From contig NZ_VFOX01000001.1 of assembly GCF_006716345.1 (NCBI RefSeq), forward strand, positions 1,426,001 to 1,490,000: 64,000 nucleotides of DNA. Direction: 5' to 3'. The position numbers and the translations under genes are program-made. Of this stretch, positions 45,747 to 56,028 are shown one piece after another. The notes below the pieces were generated by a model. The model was not told where the DNA came from, did no database searches, and was given only the letters and a program-made list of their open reading frames with translations. Position 1 is the first letter of the stretch; each line of letters begins with the position of its first letter. Source of the DNA: Microbacterium saperdae (GTDB lineage Bacteria > Actinomycetota > Actinomycetes > Actinomycetales > Microbacteriaceae).

Positions 45747-46373
45747 ATGGCGACCTACACGCTCCCTGACCTTCCCTACGACTTCGCAGCTCTCGAGCCG
45801 CACATCAGCGGCAAGATCATGGAACTCCACCATGACAAGCATCACGCGGCGTACGTCGCCGGTGCCAACACGGCACTCGACCAGCTCGCCGAGGCCCGTG
45901 ACAGCGGCAATCTCGCCAACGTGAACAAGCTCGAGAAGGACCTCGCGTTCAACCTCGGCGGACACGTCAACCACTCGATCTTCTGGACCAACCTTTCGCC
46001 GAACGGCGGCGGCCAGCCCGAGGGCGAGCTCCAGGCCGCCATCGACGAGTACTTCGGCTCCTTCGAGAAGTTCCAGGCGCACTTCACCGCTGCAGCGACG
46101 GGCATCCAGGGCTCCGGCTGGGCCGTGCTGAGCTGGGACTCCATCGGATCGCGCCTCATCATCCAGCAGCTGTTCGACCAGCAGTCGAACACCGCCCAGG
46201 GCACCATCCCGCTGTTCCAGCTGGACATGTGGGAGCACGCCTTCTACCTGGACTACCTGAATGTCAAGGCCGACTACGTCAAGGCGGCGTGGAACATCGC
46301 CAACTGGGAGAACGTCGCCCAGCGCTTCGAGGTCGCCCGCAAGCAGACGAACGGCCTGCTGGTACTGTCGTAA
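45747..46373 (+). CDS. sodA: Superoxide dismutase, Fe/Mn family
   Basis: 208 aa. Metal ligands are in LHHDKHH (His near 27), [10 protein letters not shown] (second His) and [13 protein letters not shown] (Asp and His). Residues [12 protein letters not shown] and GWAVLSW are typical of the Mn-preferring branch, but metal choice cannot be fixed from sequence. ATG 45747 matches the usual SOD start; an in-frame ATG 15 nt upstream is less likely. Confidence 0.96.
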   Translation: MATYTLPDLPYDFAALEPHISGKIMELHHDKHHAAYVAGANTALDQLAEARDSGNLANVNKLEKDLAFNLGGHVNHSIFWTNLSPNGGGQPEGELQAAIDEYFGSFEKFQAHFTAAATGIQGSGWAVLSWDSIGSRLIIQQLFDQQSNTAQGTIPLFQLDMWEHAFYLDYLNVKADYVKAAWNIANWENVAQRFEVARKQTNGLLVLS

Positions 46374-46380
46374 TCGGGTC

Positions 46381-46411
46381 GCGTCCCGGCGGGTCTGGCT
46401 CGTCGGGACGC
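46381..46411 (+). terminator. Hairpin terminator after sodA
   Basis: GCGTCCCG (46381-46388) and CGGGACGC (46404-46411) are perfect 8-bp arms, 7 nt after the stop. Confidence 0.65.
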
Positions 46412-46432
46412 CATCTCAGCCAAAAACCCCCC

Positions 46433-46466
46433 GCGCTTCACGCACGCAGGAATGCTGCGTGAGCGC
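46433..46466 (+). promoter_or_regulatory. Stem-loop in the gapA leader
   Basis: GCGC-t-TCACGCA pairs with TGCGTGA-GCGC, 11 bp with one bulged T, loop of 11 nt. It ends 21 nt before the gapA start, just before GGGAGA. Confidence 0.45.
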
Positions 46467-46487
46467 ACGAGAAACAGGGAGACCTGA

Positions 46488-47498
<1,011 letters not shown>

Positions 47499-47508
47499 GC
47501 TCAGACAC

Positions 47509-48713
<1,205 letters not shown>

Positions 48714-48723
<10 letters not shown>

Positions 48724-49505
48724 CGACCCGTACCCCGCTGATCGCGGGCAACTGGAAGATGAACCTGGATCACCTGCAGGCGGTCGCGTTCGTGCAGAAG
48801 CTGCATTGGACGCTCAAGGACGCGAAGCACGAGGACGGCTCGGTCGAGGTGGCGGTCTTCCCGCCGTTCACCGACATCCGCAGCGTGCAGACGCTGATCG
48901 ATGCCGACAAGATACCGTTCTCGCTCGGCGCCCAGGATGTCTCGGCGCACGACTCCGGCGCCTACACCGGCGAGGTCTCGGGCGCATTCCTTGCGAAGCT
49001 CGACGCGAAGTACGTCATCATCGGCCACTCGGAGCGACGTGAGTACCACGCCGAGGGTGACGACGTGGTGGCTGCCAAGGTGCAGGCATCGCTGAAGCAC
49101 GGACTCGTGCCGGTGATCTGCGTCGGCGAGACGGCGGAGGACCTCGAGAAGTTCGGCGCCAGCGCCGTTCCCGTGGGCCAGCTCGAGGCTGCGCTGCAGG
49201 GTGTCGCCCCGACGGCGGACATCGTCGTCGCGTATGAGCCCGTCTGGGCCATCGGCTCGGGACAGGCGGCCACGCCGCAGCAGGCGCAGGACGTCTGTGC
49301 CACGCTCCGCGGCGTGATCGCGAAGGTCCTCGGCGAGGATGCAGCGGCTCGTACGCGTATCCTCTACGGCGGCTCGGTGAAGTCCGCCAACATCGCGAGC
49401 TACATGCGTGAGCCCGATGTGGACGGTGCCCTGGTCGGCGGAGCAAGCCTCGTCGTCGACGAGTTCGCCGCGATCATCCGCTTCGAGAAGCACGTCGGCG
49501 TGTGA
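48714..49505 (+). CDS. tpiA: Triosephosphate isomerase
   Basis: 263 aa. GNWKMN carries the catalytic Lys (about 15), IGHSERREYH the electrophilic His, AYEPVWAIGSG the catalytic Glu, and GGSVKSANI the phosphate loop. The start lies inside pgk behind GGAGG. Completes the gapA-pgk-tpiA block. Confidence 0.98.
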
Positions 49506-49507
49506 GT

Positions 49508-49531
49508 GCGGCGGGGCTTCGGCCCCGCTGC
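49508..49531 (+). terminator. UUCG-capped hairpin terminator after tpiA
   Basis: GCGGCGGGGC-TTCG-GCCCCGCTGC, 10-bp stem with one G-U pair, directly after the tpiA stop. Confidence 0.78.
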
Positions 49532-49535
49532 ACCG

Positions 49536-49541
49536 TATACT
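49536..49541 (+). promoter_or_regulatory. -10 box of secG-rbpA
   Basis: TATACT lies 51 nt before the secG GTG, right after the tpiA terminator. Confidence 0.6.
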
Positions 49542-49586
49542 TGACCGTTACGGGGGCGCTCCTGCCCCAGCGAAAGGCTCTTTCTC

Positions 49587-49835
49587 GTGGCAATTCTCGA
49601 GTTCGTCCTGCAGGTCGTGCTGGGTATCACCAGTGTCCTGCTGACCCTCCTCATCCTTCTGCACAAGGGTCGCGGTGGTGGCCTCTCCGACATGTTCGGT
49701 GGCGGCATGACCTCTGCAGTGGGTTCCTCCGGTCTCGCGGAGCGGAACCTCAACCGCTTCACTGTCGTTCTGGCCCTGGCCTGGTTCGTGGCAATCGTCG
49801 CGCTCGGCCTCATCACGAAGTTCGAGGTGATCTGA
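49587..49835 (+). CDS. secG: Preprotein translocase subunit SecG
   Basis: 82 aa. Two transmembrane helices (about 3-22 and 52-76) flank the conserved LLHKGRGGGLSDMFGGG loop. SecG stabilises the SecYE channel. GTG start with GCGAAAGG upstream. tpiA-secG is a conserved actinobacterial order. Confidence 0.95.
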   Translation: MAILEFVLQVVLGITSVLLTLLILLHKGRGGGLSDMFGGGMTSAVGSSGLAERNLNRFTVVLALAWFVAIVALGLITKFEVI

Positions 49836-50188
49836 TGGCTACCGGTGGTAACGCCATTCGCGGTACACGTGTCGGTTCCGGCCCCATGGGGGAGCAGGAC
49901 CACGGCTACCATGCCGACCGCATCGCGGTCTCCTACTGGGACGGACTCGGCAACGAGACGGTGCGCTACTTCGCCGCCGGTCTTCCCGAGGACGAGATCC
50001 CGGAGACGATCGATCACCCGCAGTCCGGACTCCCCGCCGGTCGCGACAAGGAGAACCCTCCTGCGCTCGCGAAGGCGGAGCCGTACAAGACGCACCTCGC
50101 CTACGTGAAGGAGCGTCGTACGGACGAAGAGGCTGTCCAGCTTCTCGACGACGCTCTGACCCAGCTGCGCGAGCGCCGGGGGCAGTGA
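49835..50188 (+). CDS. rbpA: RNA polymerase-binding protein RbpA, cysteine-free form
   Basis: 117 aa. RGTRVGSGPMGEQ at the N-terminus, PEDEIPETIDHPQSGLPAG in the core and PYKTHLAYVKERRTDEEAVQLLDDALTQLRERR as the sigma-interacting C-terminal part match RbpA, which stabilises the open complex with principal sigma factors. The zinc-binding cysteines of the Streptomyces protein are absent: there is no Cys in the protein. ATG overlaps the secG stop (TGATG). Confidence 0.9.
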   Translation: MATGGNAIRGTRVGSGPMGEQDHGYHADRIAVSYWDGLGNETVRYFAAGLPEDEIPETIDHPQSGLPAGRDKENPPALAKAEPYKTHLAYVKERRTDEEAVQLLDDALTQLRERRGQ

Positions 50189-50208
50189 CCTCCCTCTGAC
50201 GAACGACG

Positions 50209-50236
50209 AAGCCGCCGCGATCACTCGCGGCGGCTT
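50209..50236. terminator. Rho-independent terminator with U-tract
   Basis: AAGCCGCCGCGA-TCAC-TCGCGGCGGCTT, perfect 12-bp stem followed by TTT. Between the convergent rbpA and HExxH genes. Confidence 0.9.
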
Positions 50237-50248
50237 TTTCGTTCCGTC

Positions 50249-51499
50249 TCAGCGGCAGCCCGCAGCCGCGTCGATGTAGTTCTGGGGCGGGTACCCGTAT
50301 GCCCAGACGCCGTTCGCGTCATCCGTGTATCCCATGCTGATCGCCCAGGCGGTCGCCCACTTCTCGATGCTGTCCTGCGTGGAGGCGTCGTACATGTCCG
50401 CGCACTTCACGCTGATCGCATGACCGACCTCGTGCACGACCAGCGCCTTGCTCCGGTCCGCGGGCCACTGCTCGGCGACGGAGTTCGACAGTTCGATCGT
50501 CGCCCGACCGGGGTCGTCCCACCACCAGGTGGTGTAGCCGCCCATGCTGCCGTTGTATCCGACGCCGTTGACGATCGGCGCCCAATCGAAATCCAGCAGG
50601 ACACCAGGGGCGAGGGAGCGGGCGAACTCCTCGATCTCCAGCCGCGCGCCCAGCAACGGACCGGACTTCTCAGCAAGCTCCGCGTCCTCCGAGGCGATGA
50701 GCTGCGCGGCCGTTGCTTGCAGGGCGCGGAATGCCGTGACCGCGTCGTCGTCGATCGTCGCGATCGCCGACGCCGTTGCGGCGGCCTCCCGCAGAGCGAT
50801 GATGTCGTCGTTGCGTGCCGAGACGTGGGCGGATTCGTGCGCCCCCGCGGCCGAAGCCGTCGTCGTGAGCAACGCGACGCCGGATTCCGTCAGGGTGTTG
50901 CCGGCCGTGCCGATGGTCTCGACTTCGTCCTGCAACTGCCGGTCGAGGCGCTCCACGCGTTGCCGGTCCTCGTCGAGCGAACCGGCTCCGGTGTACAGCT
51001 CCCAGAACCACGTCGGCTTCTCGCCGATGACGGGAACAGGTTCAGCGAGAAGGGCATCGGCGGAAGACGTGGCGTCGCCGGCAGTGGCGACGGCGGCTGT
51101 CAGACTCTCCTTCGCGGCAGGGTCGACCAGGATGCCCGTGTCGCTCTCCAGGAGGAGCACTGCCGAGCCCTCGGTGTCACGGAGCTCCGTGTTCGCCTCG
51201 TCGAGTGTCAGCCGCGTGGCGGAGGTGGTGTGCGCGACCTCGCGGAACTGCTCCTCGGCCGCGTCATAGCTCCCATTCGCCGTCAGCTGCAACGTGGTGA
51301 TCGTCACGATGACGGCGATCGCGCCCACGACTCCCCACACGAGGCCCGGTCGTCTCTTCCGGACGGAGGGCGCGGATGCGGATGCCGACGCGAAACGCAG
51401 GGGTAGGGCGTGCCCGCCGGGCAGTGCGCCCGACTGCCCCTCGTGCGAGCTCGCGTCGTCCACGGATTCCCTTCCCGGCCCACGCGACGGCGTGGACAT
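50249..51499 (-). CDS. Membrane-anchored extracytoplasmic protein with HEVGH zinc-protease-like motif
   Basis: 416 aa. A basic, Ser/Gly-rich cytoplasmic segment (1-60) precedes one transmembrane helix (about 61-83, GLVWGVVGAIAVIVTITTLQL). A long helical region (about 90-250) has many Asp/Glu/Ala. The C-terminal domain has LVVHEVGHAISVKC (HEVGH about 356-360), a textbook HExxH, then IEKWATAWAISMGY with an acidic residue placed as a possible third ligand. Cysteines at the end (CAD, GCR) may form a disulfide. Probably a secreted metallopeptidase domain; family unknown. ATG 51499 supported by a -10 box. Confidence 0.78.
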   Translation of the reverse strand: MSTPSRGPGRESVDDASSHEGQSGALPGGHALPLRFASASASAPSVRKRRPGLVWGVVGAIAVIVTITTLQLTANGSYDAAEEQFREVAHTTSATRLTLDEANTELRDTEGSAVLLLESDTGILVDPAAKESLTAAVATAGDATSSADALLAEPVPVIGEKPTWFWELYTGAGSLDEDRQRVERLDRQLQDEVETIGTAGNTLTESGVALLTTTASAAGAHESAHVSARNDDIIALREAAATASAIATIDDDAVTAFRALQATAAQLIASEDAELAEKSGPLLGARLEIEEFARSLAPGVLLDFDWAPIVNGVGYNGSMGGYTTWWWDDPGRATIELSNSVAEQWPADRSKALVVHEVGHAISVKCADMYDASTQDSIEKWATAWAISMGYTDDANGVWAYGYPPQNYIDAAAGCR

Positions 51500-51506
51500 T
51501 GCGATG

Positions 51507-51512
51507 AGTTTA
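51507..51512 (-). promoter_or_regulatory. -10 box of the HExxH gene, leaderless spacing
   Basis: TAAACT on the minus strand ends 7 nt before the ATG at 51499. Confidence 0.58.
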
Positions 51513-51541
51513 GTCAGCGATTCTCGGCCCGAGCCCGACGC

Positions 51542-51547
51542 TAGGGT
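51542..51547 (+). promoter_or_regulatory. -10 box of the methyltransferase gene, leaderless spacing
   Basis: TAGGGT ends 6 nt before the ATG at 51554. Confidence 0.55.
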
Positions 51548-51553
51548 GAACTC

Positions 51554-52924
51554 ATGCCCGCACCCGACGTCGCTGCGACAGCGATCGCCAGCGCACTGTT
51601 CGACCTGACATCCGGCCTCGCTGCCGGCACGAGCCAGACGGAAGCCGACGACGCGGTCGCGCCGGAGAGCCTGCAGCGCCGGCTCAACGGAGGCACCGAG
51701 GCCCACATCGGAGCGCACTACGCGGACGTCGTCATGAAGGACCGTTCACTCCCGGCCGATGCGCGCATCCTCGACCTCGGCTGCGGTTACGGGCGTGTGG
51801 CGTTGGACCTCGCGGAGAGACTCTCCGACGACCAGCGGTACGTCGGGCTCGACCCGCACGCCGAGGCCATCGAGTGGGCGCAGGAGAACATCGGCAGGGA
51901 GCGACCGAACTTCCGGTTCGAGCTCATCGATGTGGTGAGCAAGCCCTACAACCCCGATGGCGAACTGGACGGTGCCCGCTTCCGCTTCCCGTTCGAGGAC
52001 GACAGCCTCGATCGTGTCTTCATGATCTCGGTGCTGACGCATGTCGACCTCGCCACCGTGCGCAACTACCTCGAGGAGGCGGCGCGCGTCCTCAAACCCG
52101 ACACGGGGCGCCTCGTCGCCACGATCTTCCTCCTCGACAGGGAGGTCGACCGGCTGATCGCCGCTGGTCGCTCCGAGTACCGGCTCGCGTGGCAGATCGG
52201 GGAGAGCCGTGTCGAGAACCGCGAAAACCCCGAACTCGTGATCGCGCATCCCCTGGATCGTGTGCTCGACATCCTCCACGACGCAGGGTTCCCCGATTTC
52301 CGGGTGCGTCAGGGGCACTGGAGCGGCCGTCCGGCGTCCAACGTCGTCGACTTCCAGGACATGCTCGTCGCGGACTTCGGCACCGTCACCGCTGCGGCGC
52401 TGAGCGCAGAGGAGCAGGCGGAAGCGTCCGAACATGCCGCTCTGGCCGCGCGACTCGTCGAGCACGGGCTGCCCGCCGAACACCTCGCGCCCTACCTGGT
52501 GTGGTCTTTCAGCGCCATGATCAACCTGCTCAGGTGGGAGAAGCAGGGCATACAGCTCCTGCTGCGGGGAGCGGACGCGGGGGAGAGGCGCCCACTCGCT
52601 CTGGCGAGAGTCCGTGACATCGACTTCAGCGCGTGCATACCCGCGACGGCGCCCGCAGACGCATTCGTGCCGGTCGATGAGGCCGCCATCCTGGCTGCGG
52701 TCCGTGAGGCGGACCCGCGACTCGCCCGGCCCGCCCTGGTCGCGCTGCTCGGCGACGTCGTCCAGAACGGCATCGCCCTGGAGACCTCGGTTCGTGAGGG
52801 CAATGCGATCCAACGGCTCGCCGACAGCTCAGAGCGCCCGGCGCCTATCCCGCTCCCGCCCGCGGCGGAGAGCCCGGTGCGGGGGTGGCTCGCCGGCATC
52901 CTGGCCCGGTTCGGCAGGCACTGA
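51554..52924 (+). CDS. Class I SAM-dependent methyltransferase with C-terminal extension
   Basis: 456 aa. Motif I RILDLGCGYGRVALDLAERL (about 72-91), then YVGLDPHAEAIEWAQ and DSLDRVFMISVLTHVD (motif IV region) form a Rossmann methyltransferase (about 40-265). The remaining 190 residues form a helical region of unknown role. Acceptor unknown. Starts 54 bp from the divergent HExxH gene. Confidence 0.85.
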   Translation: MPAPDVAATAIASALFDLTSGLAAGTSQTEADDAVAPESLQRRLNGGTEAHIGAHYADVVMKDRSLPADARILDLGCGYGRVALDLAERLSDDQRYVGLDPHAEAIEWAQENIGRERPNFRFELIDVVSKPYNPDGELDGARFRFPFEDDSLDRVFMISVLTHVDLATVRNYLEEAARVLKPDTGRLVATIFLLDREVDRLIAAGRSEYRLAWQIGESRVENRENPELVIAHPLDRVLDILHDAGFPDFRVRQGHWSGRPASNVVDFQDMLVADFGTVTAAALSAEEQAEASEHAALAARLVEHGLPAEHLAPYLVWSFSAMINLLRWEKQGIQLLLRGADAGERRPLALARVRDIDFSACIPATAPADAFVPVDEAAILAAVREADPRLARPALVALLGDVVQNGIALETSVREGNAIQRLADSSERPAPIPLPPAAESPVRGWLAGILARFGRH

Positions 52925-52929
52925 CGCAG

Positions 52930-52967
52930 AAATCCCGGCCGGACCATCTCTGGTCTGACCGGGATTT
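52930..52967. terminator. Hairpin between the methyltransferase and tRNA-Gly
   Basis: AAATCCCGG (52930-52938) pairs with CCGGGATTT (52959-52967), with inner arms GACCA/TGGTC. It lies between a + gene and a - tRNA and can serve both. Confidence 0.75.
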
Positions 52968-52971
52968 CAGG

Positions 52972-53045
52972 TGGAGGGGCTGACGAGAATCGAACTCGCA
53001 TCATCTGTTTGGAAGACAGAGGCTTTACCACTAAGCTACAGCCCC
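52972..53045 (-). tRNA. tRNA-Gly (anticodon TCC)
   Basis: On the minus strand: acceptor GGGGCTG/CAGCCCC, D-arm with AGCTTAGTGGTAAAGC, anticodon loop CTTCCAA giving TCC, T-arm GTTCGATTC and an encoded CCA. It reads GGA codons. Confidence 0.96.
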
Positions 53046-53154
53046 GATGTCGGGCGATCTCGAGGATCAAGAACCGACATGTCGATCATAGCGGACTGTC
53101 GAGGGTGCTCCTGTCCGTTAGACTCGGTGGGGCTGAATCTGCGTGCGGATTCCC

Positions 53155-53228
53155 CGGGGCGTAGCTCAGTTTGGTAGAGCGCCCGCTTTGGGAGCGGGAG
53201 GTCGCAGGTTCAACTCCTGTCGCCCCGA
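53155..53228 (+). tRNA. tRNA-Pro (anticodon TGG)
   Basis: Acceptor CGGGGCG/CGCCCCG, D-arm GTAGCTCAGTTTGGTAGAGC, anticodon stem CCCGC/GCGGG with loop TTTGGGA giving TGG, T-arm GGTTCAACTCC. CCA is not encoded (ACA follows). Just upstream of tig. Confidence 0.96.
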
Positions 53229-53290
53229 CACGGCTCGACAAGCCTTCAAGCCGCGTGTCAGCGCGGAAACCACAAGGAGAACACACCAGC

Positions 53291-54775
53291 ATGGCGAACA
53301 GCACCGTCGAGAAGCTGACCCCGACCCGGGTCAAGCTCAGCATCACGGTCACCCCGGACGACCTCAAGCCGAGCATCGCTCACGCGTATGAGCACATCGC
53401 TCAGGACGTCTCGATCCCCGGATTCCGCAAGGGCAAGGTCCCCGCTCCGATCATCGATCAGCGCATCGGTCGCGGCGCGGTCATCGAGCATGCCGTCAAC
53501 GAGGGCCTCGACAAGTTCTTCCGGGAGGCCACGGTCGAGCACAAGCTGCGCGTCGTCGGACGCCCGGCTGCCGACATCACGCAGTGGCCGAACGAGAAGG
53601 ACTTCTCCGGAGACCTGCTCGTCGACATCGAGGTGGACGTGCGCCCCGAGATCGAGCTTCCCTCGTACGACGGCATCACCGTGACCGTCGACGCCGTCGA
53701 GGCCGATGAGGCCGCACTCGACGCCGAGCTCGACAACATGCGCGCGCGCTTCGGCACGCTCATCCCGGTCGACCGTCCCGCCGCGAAGGGCGACTTCGTC
53801 GAGCTCGACCTCGTCGCCACGATCGACGGCGCCGAGATCGACCGCGCCGAGGGTGTCTCCTACGAGATCGGCTCCGGAGAGCTCCTCGAGGGCATCGACG
53901 ACGCGATCGAGTCGCTCACCGCCGGTGAGGACACGACCTTCCGCTCCGCGCTCGTGGGCGGCGACCACGCCGGCTCCGAGGCCGAGGTGTCCGTGAGCGT
54001 CAAGGCCGTCAAGGAGCGCGAGCTTCCTGCCGCCGACGACGACTTCGCGCAGATCGCGAGCGAGTTCGACACGATCGCCGAACTGCGCGACAGCCTCGCC
54101 GAGCGCGTGGCGCAGCAGGGCGTCTTCACGCAGGGTTCTGCGGCCCGCGACAAGCTCGTCGAGGTGCTCCTCGAGCAGATCGAGATCCCCGTTCCGCCGA
54201 AGCTCATCGAGGACGAGGTGCACAACCACCTCGAGGGCGAAGGCCGTCTCGAGGACGACGTGCACCGTGCCGAGGTCACCGAGGCGAGCGAGAAGCAGTT
54301 CCGCACGCAGGTGCTGCTCGACACGATCGCCGAGCAGGCCGACGTGCAGGTCTCGCAGGAGGAGCTCAGCCAGTACCTCGTGCAGTCCGCTGCGCAGTAC
54401 GGTATGGCTCCCCAGGAGTTCGTCGAGGCGCTCCAGTCCTCGAACCAGCTCCCCGCGCTCGTCGGAGAGGTCGCGCGCAACAAGGCGCTCGCGATCGCTC
54501 TCGGCAAGGTGAACGTCGTCGACAGCAACGGCAAGACCGTCGACCTGTCCGACTTCATCGTCGTCGACGACGAGACCGCTGAGGCCGAGGCTGAGGCTGA
54601 GGAGAAGCCGGCCAAGAAGGCTCCTGCCAAGAAGCCGGCTGCGAAGAAGGCTCCTGCCAAGAAGGCCGCCGAGGCGGAGGACTCCGAGAAGGAGCCTGCC
54701 GAGAAGAAGCCCGCGGCCAAGAAGCCGGCTGCGAAGAAGGCTCCCGCGAAGAAGGCCGCCGACAAGGCGGAGTGA
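53291..54775 (+). CDS. tig: Trigger factor with lysine/alanine-rich C-terminal tail
   Basis: 494 aa. Ribosome-bound chaperone and prolyl isomerase. The ribosome docking signature [12 protein letters not shown] lies at about 44-55, the FKBP-like domain at about 150-240 ([15 protein letters not shown]), and the C-terminal chaperone arms follow to about 430. Residues 431-494 are an extra tail: Glu/Ala first, then repeated KKPAAKK, KKAPAKK and KKAA blocks, like histone H1. AAGGAG precedes the ATG. tig followed by clpP1-clpP2 (one gene between) and clpX is the usual order. Confidence 0.97.
   Translation: MANSTVEKLTPTRVKLSITVTPDDLKPSIAHAYEHIAQDVSIPGFRKGKVPAPIIDQRIGRGAVIEHAVNEGLDKFFREATVEHKLRVVGRPAADITQWPNEKDFSGDLLVDIEVDVRPEIELPSYDGITVTVDAVEADEAALDAELDNMRARFGTLIPVDRPAAKGDFVELDLVATIDGAEIDRAEGVSYEIGSGELLEGIDDAIESLTAGEDTTFRSALVGGDHAGSEAEVSVSVKAVKERELPAADDDFAQIASEFDTIAELRDSLAERVAQQGVFTQGSAARDKLVEVLLEQIEIPVPPKLIEDEVHNHLEGEGRLEDDVHRAEVTEASEKQFRTQVLLDTIAEQADVQVSQEELSQYLVQSAAQYGMAPQEFVEALQSSNQLPALVGEVARNKALAIALGKVNVVDSNGKTVDLSDFIVVDDETAEAEAEAEEKPAKKAPAKKPAAKKAPAKKAAEAEDSEKEPAEKKPAAKKPAAKKAPAKKAADKAE
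54609..54767 (+). repeat. Imperfect coding repeats in the trigger factor tail
   Basis: Units of the form GCCAAGAAG-GCTCC or GCTGCGAAGAAG recur at least six times in frame with tig. They encode the Lys-Lys-Ala/Pro tail and show no spacer structure, so they are protein low complexity. Confidence 0.7.
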
Positions 54776-54793
54776 TCGCGGATCGAATCACAG

Positions 54794-54825
54794 GAAGGGG
54801 CGGATGCTGCGGCATCCGCCCCTTC
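54794..54825 (+). terminator. Perfect 14-bp hairpin terminator after tig
   Basis: GAAGGGGCGGATGC (54794-54807), loop TGCG, GCATCCGCCCCTTC (54812-54825). Confidence 0.87.
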
Positions 54826-54847
54826 TCTCGTCACACGGAGGATCACG

Positions 54848-55330
54848 ATGGACACCTGGGATGCGCGCATCGACGCGGTGTGGGGCGACGACGCTCTGAC
54901 GGACGCGGAACGCATCGAACGGATCGATGATCTGGCGCGCGAGCGCCCGGACAGCGACGGGCGGGCGCTGTTCGAGCGGGCGGGCGCACGTGACTCCGCG
55001 GGAATCGAAGCAGAGGCCGAGGTCCTGTATCGGGAGGCGCTGGCGGCCGGACTGGATGACGAGCACCGTCCTCAGGCGGTGATCCAACTCGCCAGCACGC
55101 TGCGCAATCTCGATCGCGTCGATGAGGCCGTCGAGATGCTGCGCGTCGAGCGCGAGCGCGGAGGGGCATTCGCCGACGCGGCGTCCGCCTTCTACGCGCT
55201 GGCGCTGGTCTCACAGGGTGACGCCCGCGCGGGCGCCGCCGTGGCACTCGAAGCCCTCGCGCCGCACCTGCCCCGGTACACGCGCTCGGTCTCCGCCTAC
55301 GCCCGCGAGCTGACCGCTCCGCCACGCTGA
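54848..55330 (+). CDS. Tetratricopeptide-repeat-like protein
   Basis: 160 aa, soluble. Helical repeats are seen in AGIEAEAEVLYREALAAGLDDEH, PQAVIQLASTLRNLDRVDEAVEMLRVE and DAASAFYALALVSQGDARAGAAVALEAL, spaced by about 35 residues as in TPRs. The N-terminal LARERPDSDGRALFERAGARDSAG is shared by small actinobacterial TPR proteins. Likely a protein-protein adaptor; partner unknown. GGAGG precedes the ATG. It sits between tig and clpP1. Confidence 0.84.
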   Translation: MDTWDARIDAVWGDDALTDAERIERIDDLARERPDSDGRALFERAGARDSAGIEAEAEVLYREALAAGLDDEHRPQAVIQLASTLRNLDRVDEAVEMLRVERERGGAFADAASAFYALALVSQGDARAGAAVALEALAPHLPRYTRSVSAYARELTAPPR

Positions 55331-55373
55331 TATGCCGACGGCGAACACGGCCTGGGGGCTGCGTTGTCGCCGG

Positions 55374-55379
55374 TAGATT
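55374..55379 (+). promoter_or_regulatory. Possible -10 box of clpP1-clpP2
   Basis: TAGATT lies 33 nt before the clpP1 ATG. No clear ClgR-like site recognised. Confidence 0.4.
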
Positions 55380-55411
55380 CGAATCACTGAAACACGGAAT
55401 CAGGAGCTGAC

Positions 55412-56008
55412 ATGGCTGCAGAACCCCTCGTCGCAACGAGCGTCTTCGACAGACTGCTGAAAGATCGCATCATCTGGCTGGGCTCAGAGGTGCGAGACCA
55501 GAATGCCAACGAGATCTGCGCGAAGATCCTTCTTCTCGCCGCAGAGGACTCTGAGAAGGACATCTACCTCTACATCAACTCGCCCGGTGGATCGATCACC
55601 GCCGGCATGGCGATCTACGACACGATGCAGTTCGTGCCGAACGACATCGTCACGGTCGGAATCGGCATGGCCGCCTCCATGGGCCAGCTGCTGCTGACCA
55701 GCGGCACCAAGGGCAAGCGCTACATCACGCCGAACGCGCGCGTGCTGCTGCACCAGCCCCACGGTGGCTTCGGCGGCACGTCGAGCGACATCCAGACCCA
55801 GGCGCAGCTCATCCTCTCGATGAAGAAGCGTCTGGCGGAGATCACGGCTGGACAGACCGGAAAGTCTGTCGAGCAGATCAACGAAGACGGCGACCGCGAC
55901 CGCTGGTTCACGGCGGAAGAGGCGCTCGCCTACGGCTTCGTGGACCACATCCGCGAGCACGCCAGCGACGTCGCCGGTGGCGGCGGCACTGCGGACGCCG
56001 CAGAGTAA
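55412..56008 (+). CDS. clpP1: ATP-dependent Clp protease proteolytic subunit 1
   Basis: 198 aa. Serine protease core with catalytic Ser in [11 protein letters not shown], His in [11 protein letters not shown] and Asp in [29 protein letters not shown] is the family signature. Assembles with ClpP2 into a mixed tetradecamer fed by ClpX or ClpC. First gene of the clpP1-clpP2 operon. Confidence 0.97.
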   Translation: MAAEPLVATSVFDRLLKDRIIWLGSEVRDQNANEICAKILLLAAEDSEKDIYLYINSPGGSITAGMAIYDTMQFVPNDIVTVGIGMAASMGQLLLTSGTKGKRYITPNARVLLHQPHGGFGGTSSDIQTQAQLILSMKKRLAEITAGQTGKSVEQINEDGDRDRWFTAEEALAYGFVDHIREHASDVAGGGGTADAAE

Positions 56009-56028
56009 CCCGGATTCGAAAGGACATC

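Noticed and set aside
54600..54770. Repeats in the tig 3' end as a CRISPR or minisatellite
   Set aside because: Units are short, in frame, of variable order and without unique spacers. They encode a Lys/Ala tail.
55331..55411. ClgR operator upstream of clpP1
   Set aside because: The region was read for the ClgR-type inverted repeat known in other actinobacteria; only weak partial matches were seen, so no site is claimed.
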